The position numbers were made by a program, and so were the translations under genes. DNA of 64,000 nucleotides from Kingdonia uniflora (Eukaryota; Streptophyta; Magnoliopsida; Ranunculales; Circaeasteraceae). The first letter of the stretch is position 1. Every line of letters starts with the position of its first letter. The notes under the pieces are model-generated. The model worked only from the letters and a program-made list of their open reading frames with translations. It had not been told where the DNA came from and did no database searches. The stretch is from the NCBI GenBank assembly GCA_014058105.1, contig JACGCM010000786.1, positions 1,240,001 through 1,304,000 of the forward strand. Direction: 5' to 3'. Positions 61,734-64,000 of the stretch are shown piece after piece.

Positions 61734-63204
61734 ATGGCGAACTCCTGCACTAGTGGTAATAGCTCTATACCGTCGACCCCATCCTCCCAAAACCCACCTT
61801 CAACACCATTCGCTCAACACCCATCATCACAATTCACTCCATACCTCTACCAAAACCCATTACAATTTCAACCTCAATTCCAATCACAGACCCCGCCTCC
61901 GTTTACTATGTCGCAAGGGGATCCCAGTTATGGACAATATCAAAGTCCATTTACATTATCTCAGCCGCAACCTCATGCGTTTAGCCAGTACTATCAACCC
62001 TATCCGCTCACTCAACCTCAAGGTTTTCAACCGCTAAATTACTTTCAGAACTATCTATTCTATGGGGAATCTACTCAGCACAGTCAAAGTGACGCAAATG
62101 CGTCAATACCTATTGAAGCGGCGGCTCCCCAGAAAGATAAAGGAAAAGGAAGAAAGAAAAGAGTACCCGCAAAACAAAGACTAATCGTGCAAGTCAGAAG
62201 ATGCTAAGTTTTTGGACGAGACGGATGATGCTGGAATACATTGGACGGACGCAGACTTTACGTGTCTCGCAAGGGCGTGGGTAACAACTTCTGTAAATGT
62301 TAATGGCCGCACAAAATGATTTACTTTCTATCAAAAGGTCAACATTGCCTTTAACCGAGACCCCGAGTGCCCCACATGACGATCATGCGAGTCGACCAAA
62401 TCTCAGTGGTATGCCCTTAATGCACAATGTATGGCGTACAAGGGGATAGTTGCTCAAGAACGATTTAGGAATAGCAGCGGAAAAACAGAAGAACATCGGG
62501 TACGTTATAGTTTCCTTTAACTCAATTTTAATTATTTATCGCGGATATACACATTATTTATTTGTATTGGGTAATTTTGCGAATTGTAGGAAAACGATGC
62601 ACACAAAATCTATAAAAGCTTGAATGGCGGCAATGACTTCAAACACCGTGAAGCGTATAAGATTTTGGCGCGGGAACCGCGATGGGCCAACCTAAGGGAT
62701 GATGGGTTGAACCATGCTGTGAATATACCAAGGAATGTGGCCAGGAGAATATCGGACAATTCTTCTCCGGGGAACTCGGTTGGATCAAACAATCTATCGG
62801 AGGACCCCGACGGCCCACCTACACCTCAATCTGCGGGCCTAAATTCTGACTTAGATGGTTCGTTGTATGAGGGTGGAAGCAGGCCCATCGGCCAAAAACT
62901 CTACAGAAAGAACATTGCATCACAAAAGGCATTGGAGGGTGTTACTGCATCTGGTAGCGGTGTCCATGCTCTGTTGGATGAACTACGGTTGGAGAAGATG
63001 CAAGCGAACCAAGAAAAGGAAAGAAGAAGAGCAGAAACAATACAACACTGGCAAGCCAAAATGGATTTAGAGCAAGCAAATGAAGATGGCAAAATCATGG
63101 AGAAAGACTTAAGTACTTTGTCTGGACATCAATTGCAATACTATCTACAAAGGCAAGCTGAGATAATGGAACGTCTGGCCAATAGGGGTGGACCAGGTAC
63201 TTGA
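61734..63204 (+). pseudogene. PIF/Harbinger ORF1 (Myb/SANT-like DNA-binding protein)
   Basis: The first part (61734-62207) is Gln/Pro/Ser-rich with DKGKGRKKRVPAKQR at its end. After a frameshift it goes on as DETDDAGIHWTDADFTCLAR, the SANT-like block. The frame then meets stops at 62317-62319 and 62377-62379. A likely intron (62500-62589) leads to the last exon: REAYKILAREPRWANLRDD..., a Ser/Pro linker and a charged coiled-coil tail (QEKERRRAETIQHWQ). This layout matches the ORF1 partner protein that PIF/Harbinger transposases need. It resembles proteins often misnamed NAM-associated or glutathione transferase T3-like. At least three lesions make it non-functional. Confidence 0.8.
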
Positions 63205-63469
63205 ATAGGTGATGAAATGTAATTTAACTTTGTTGTATATTTGAGTTTTATTTCCAAGAATGTAGTTTACCTTCCAATAATGTAATCGCCTGAATAGTGT
63301 ACTTTGCTATTGAAGAATGCAATCTTGTTTTCGAAATATTTATTTTCGATAATATTGCGTTAAAATAAATACCAGATTAATGCAATATCAAAAACTTGTT
63401 TAATAAACTTGTACGACAAGAAGCATTAAATTACATGAATAACACTCAGATAATACAAAAAATAGAGTA
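63205..63469. other. Spacer between convergent Harbinger genes
   Basis: AT-rich region holding the 3' ends of both genes. Nothing else was seen. Confidence 0.5.
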
Positions 63470-64000
63470 CTAGGTTTGAAAATTTCCCTTCACGACCCAT
63501 AAATACTCGATTAGATCATCCTTTAGATCAAAGTAAAGTTCATGACTTCGAATCCGGTTCATTTTCGATATAAAAGATTCTATTGTTCCGCGTTCGCGTA
63601 TAATATCGAACGGTTTGCCTTCAATAGTTGAGGGCTCGGACGGATCGTAGTCTAAGTATGATGGGAATGCACCTCGTTCCTCTTCGACGATCATATTGTA
63701 CATTATCGCGCACGCCTTCATAACATTGCTCAATATCTGGGGGTCCCACAATTTCACCGAATTTTTTACAACATTGAACCGAGATTGTAAAATCTCAAAC
63801 GCCCGTTCTACGTCTTTTCGACAACTTTCTTGTTGTTGAGCAAATAATTTTTGTTTCGCTGTAACCGAATTGGATATGGTTTGGACAAGTGTTCCCCATT
63901 TGGGGTATATGCCAACCGCTAGGTAATACCCCATATCATAAGCTTTCTCGACAATTGTATAATTGTAAGGCTGGGCGGTACCATCGGTTAGGTCGGTGAA
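63470..64000 (-). pseudogene. PIF/Harbinger DDE transposase, C-terminal part, catalytic Asp lost
   Basis: The minus-strand frame is open from the window edge: LTDGTAQPYNYTIVEKAYDM, GYYLAVGIYPKWGTLVQTIS, ESCRKDVERAFEILQSRFNV, SNVMKACAIMYNMIVEEERG, then a normal C-terminus and stop. This is the second half of a HARBI1-like nuclease. In the family the block is YYLADGIYP, whose Asp is the second catalytic residue. Here GTT replaces GAT and gives LAVGIYP, so catalysis should be lost although the reading frame survives. The Glu in DVERAF (third catalytic residue) is present. Confidence 0.85.

Larger units (their letters stand above)
61443..64000. mobile_element. PIF/Harbinger element with both genes (right end outside)
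   Basis: The left end starts GAGCAAACGCAG after TAA, fitting the three-base TWA target site of the superfamily. It carries the Myb/SANT-like ORF1 on the plus strand (61734-63204) and the DDE transposase on the minus strand (64000-63470), arranged tail to tail. Both are mutated. The end sequence GAGCA is shared with the MITEs at 17148 and 44641. Confidence 0.8.

Overview
The window is nuclear DNA of a flowering plant, most likely a eudicot. It has intron-containing plant genes (DDM1, cyclase-associated protein, a COV-family gene, an NFD6/NOXY2-like gene) embedded in AT-rich sequence crowded with plant transposable elements: Ty1-copia, Ty3-gypsy of the Tat type, L1-like LINEs, PIF/Harbinger and other terminal-inverted-repeat elements. 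I cannot name the species from the sequence.

Layout. 1-4.5 kb: minus-strand pol and gag remnant of a Tat-type gypsy element with a second LTR inside it, partly duplicated in tandem. 5.4-7.4 kb: a minus-strand receptor-like kinase whose membrane part is built from repeated modules. 7.6-16.2 kb: a MITE-like foldback, several LTR remnants, a decayed copia element, a tRNA-like SINE and a LINE 3' end. 16.2-21 kb: sparse sequence with one MITE and a GATA-factor gene fragment at 20.6 kb. 21.7-28.9 kb: a minus-strand NFD6/NOXY2-like small organellar protein gene. It has a compact two-exon form at 28.5-28.9 kb and a phase-compatible alternative last exon at 21.7 kb, which would make a 6.8 kb intron filled with transposons. 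29.3-35.9 kb: a long TGTCAC-ended element and a LINE broken by two LTR insertions. 36.8-43.4 kb: an apparently intact 15-exon DDM1 gene. 44.6 kb: a precise PIF/Harbinger MITE. 45.0-46.4 kb: a broken COV/LCV-family gene. 47.0-51.3 kb: an apparently intact 10-exon CAP1 gene on the minus strand. 52.1-54.9 kb: a two-exon gene for a small membrane protein, head to head with CAP1, with a tandem MITE pair in its intron. 55.2-61.4 kb: LTR elements, including a second Tat-type gag with its LTR and a solo LTR with a perfect 5 bp target duplication. 61.4-64 kb: a PIF/Harbinger element with both of its genes, cut by the window end.

DDM1 is the plant remodeller that maintains DNA methylation of transposons, so this copy sits among the kind of sequence its product silences. 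The likely working genes are DDM1, CAP1, the small membrane protein, the NFD6/NOXY2-like gene and perhaps the kinase. Most of the rest is transposon-derived and decayed. Splice sites were placed by eye from reading-frame continuity and GT-AG rules; family calls come from recognised motifs, not from database searches.
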